DNA of 7,643 bases. Origin: Deltaproteobacteria bacterium. Lineage in GTDB: Bacteria > Desulfobacterota > SM23-61. Under the pieces are notes generated by a model, which saw only the letters and a list, made by a program, of their open reading frames with translations, did no database searches and was not told the origin of the DNA. A program made the position numbers and the translations under genes. The DNA is taken from the NCBI GenBank assembly GCA_029857975.1, contig JAOUFX010000120.1:1-7643 (forward strand). Reading direction: 5' to 3'. Below, piece after piece: positions 6,479 to 7,643 of the stretch (its first letter is position 1; each line of letters starts with the position of its first letter).

Positions 6479-7643
6479 TCATTCAAACCCGATGTCTTCC
6501 GGCTTCAGCCGGTTCAGAACCACTGGCCGCTCGTAAATTTTTGTTTCCCCTTGATCGCGCTTGACAAAAAAGTTTTTCAGGTATTCTTTATTATTTTTTC
6601 TGGGATAATCATTCCGGTAATGGGCCCCGCGGGACTCTTGGCGCTTCAGGGCAGATTGCCCAACAATTGCAGATACATCGAGAAGATTGCGCATGTTCAA
6701 CCAATCATTCCAGGGAATGTTGTAGGCTTTTCCCCCGGCGACTCCCACCCGGTTCATTTCTTCCTGCAACTTCTGGATGATTTGCAGTCCTTCCAACAAT
6801 CCCTTCTCTTCCCGGATAATTCCCAATTTTTCCCAATTGCTCAGGCGTAGCGTTTCCCTAAGGGGGTAGAGATCCACTCCTTCCCGCCCGAATGGGGCTT
6901 CCATTTGCTTGATCAATTCCTCCACCTGTCTCTCGTCAAAGGGGGCTAGCTCCCGGTCGATTACGTCGTGGGCCATCGAGTCCCCGGCAATCCCTCCGAA
7001 GACGGTTGAATCAGCGATACCGTTACCCCCTAAACGGTTGGCCCCATGAACACCCCCAGCATCTTCCCCGGCAACGTATAATCCATCCAGGTCGGTCAAG
7101 CACCGGGTATCAATCCGGGCGCCTCCCATAAAAAAATGGGCGGTTGGTGAAACCTCTACCCGCTCATGAGGCAGGTCAAATCCGTAATCCCGGCAGCGTT
7201 CGACCATTCCGGGGAAATTTTTTTTAACGAAATCTGGACCCATTACCGAGGAATCGATAAAAACGCCCCCATTCGGGGTCCCCTTCCCGGCCGTGATCTC
7301 CATAAAACTGGACCGGGAGACCACATCCCGGGTGGCTCGCTCCTTGACTTCGGGGGCATAGCGCTCCATGAAACGTTCACCCAGGGCATTGAAAAGTTGG
7401 GCCCCGGCTCCCCTCAGGCCTTCCTCCAAAAGAGTCCCGGAAGTATTGGAGCCTTTGACAAGCAGGCCCGTGGGATGGAACTGGACCATCTCCATGTCCA
7501 CCATCTCGGCCCCCGCTCGGTAACAGAGCGCAATTCCATCCGCTGATTTGTCCAGGGAAGGCGCGAAAAGCTTATACATGGTAGGCCCGCCGCCAGTGGC
7601 CACAAGCGTTACCCGGGCGTGAGCAACAAGAAATTCCCCCCGG
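6479..7643 (-). CDS. sdhA: Succinate dehydrogenase/fumarate reductase flavoprotein subunit, C-terminal part (cut by window edge)
   Basis: The visible 387 residues start RGEFLVAHARVTLVATGGGP, continuous with the window edge, so about the first 190-200 residues, including the dinucleotide-binding motif and the FAD-linking His, are missing. The catalytic flavoprotein interconverts succinate and fumarate in the cytoplasm. Substrate-site landmarks that align with E. coli SdhA are QFHPTG (His242), RDVVSRS (Arg286), PTAHFFMGG (His354) and GANRLGGN (Arg399); ESRGAHYRNDYP marks the C-terminal helical domain. In the capping-domain phrase GTLLEEGLRGAG, a Glu occupies the position of E. coli Thr254. The gene ends in TGA at 6481-6479, followed by an inverted-repeat element and then the membrane anchor gene. 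Confidence 0.95.
   Translation of the reverse strand, partial: RGEFLVAHARVTLVATGGGPTMYKLFAPSLDKSADGIALCYRAGAEMVDMEMVQFHPTGLLVKGSNTSGTLLEEGLRGAGAQLFNALGERFMERYAPEVKERATRDVVSRSSFMEITAGKGTPNGGVFIDSSVMGPDFVKKNFPGMVERCRDYGFDLPHERVEVSPTAHFFMGGARIDTRCLTDLDGLYVAGEDAGGVHGANRLGGNGIADSTVFGGIAGDSMAHDVIDRELAPFDERQVEELIKQMEAPFGREGVDLYPLRETLRLSNWEKLGIIREEKGLLEGLQIIQKLQEEMNRVGVAGGKAYNIPWNDWLNMRNLLDVSAIVGQSALKRQESRGAHYRNDYPRKNNKEYLKNFFVKRDQGETKIYERPVVLNRLKPEDIGFE

Noticed and set aside
6291..6482. A 63-codon minus-strand ORF overlapping the sdhA stop as ATGA, reading ESAENAE
   Set aside because: It is the translation of the inverted-repeat element and then runs out of frame into the anchor gene; it has no protein-like features.

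Overview
The window holds an operon-like run of genes, all on the minus strand, so it reads from right to left. It resembles a Gram-negative anaerobe or facultative anaerobe, most likely of the former Deltaproteobacteria (Desulfobacterota-like). The grounds are a periplasmic c-type heme protein with a Sec signal peptide, succinate dehydrogenase/fumarate reductase genes beside beta-oxidation-type genes, and intergenic repeat families I associate with such genomes. This placement is an inference of low to moderate certainty. No RNA gene, CRISPR array, insertion sequence or phage gene was seen.

Region 7643-5196 is a succinate dehydrogenase/fumarate reductase (complex II) locus in the order flavoprotein (sdhA, 5' end outside the window), a 113-residue three-helix membrane anchor of the SdhC/SdhD type, then the iron-sulfur subunit (sdhB). 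An imperfect inverted-repeat element of about 140 bp fills the gap between sdhA and the anchor. A 37-bp spacer with a single G/C base pair separates the anchor from sdhB.

Region 5199-1573 is the most unusual part. Its ATG overlaps the sdhB stop codon (ATGA), and it encodes a 1208-residue protein: signal peptide, one CxxCH heme c motif, coiled coil, transmembrane helix, a second hydrophobic segment ending in a lipobox-like Cys, then about 1000 residues of degenerate Trp/Ala-rich helical repeats. I do not recognise it as a named family. Its coupling to sdhB suggests a periplasmic partner of complex II, possibly carrying electrons and serving as a scaffold.

Region 1572-1311 is intergenic. It holds a GC-rich palindromic repeat, a good sigma70-type promoter and an AT-rich leader. 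These mark the start of a second transcription unit: an acyl-CoA dehydrogenase (1310-165), then the first 36 codons of a gene that resembles a thiamine-diphosphate enzyme (108-1). The acyl-CoA dehydrogenase would pass electrons to ETF and the quinone pool, and complex II exchanges electrons with the same pool, so the two units may serve a shared fatty-acid or organic-acid oxidation metabolism.
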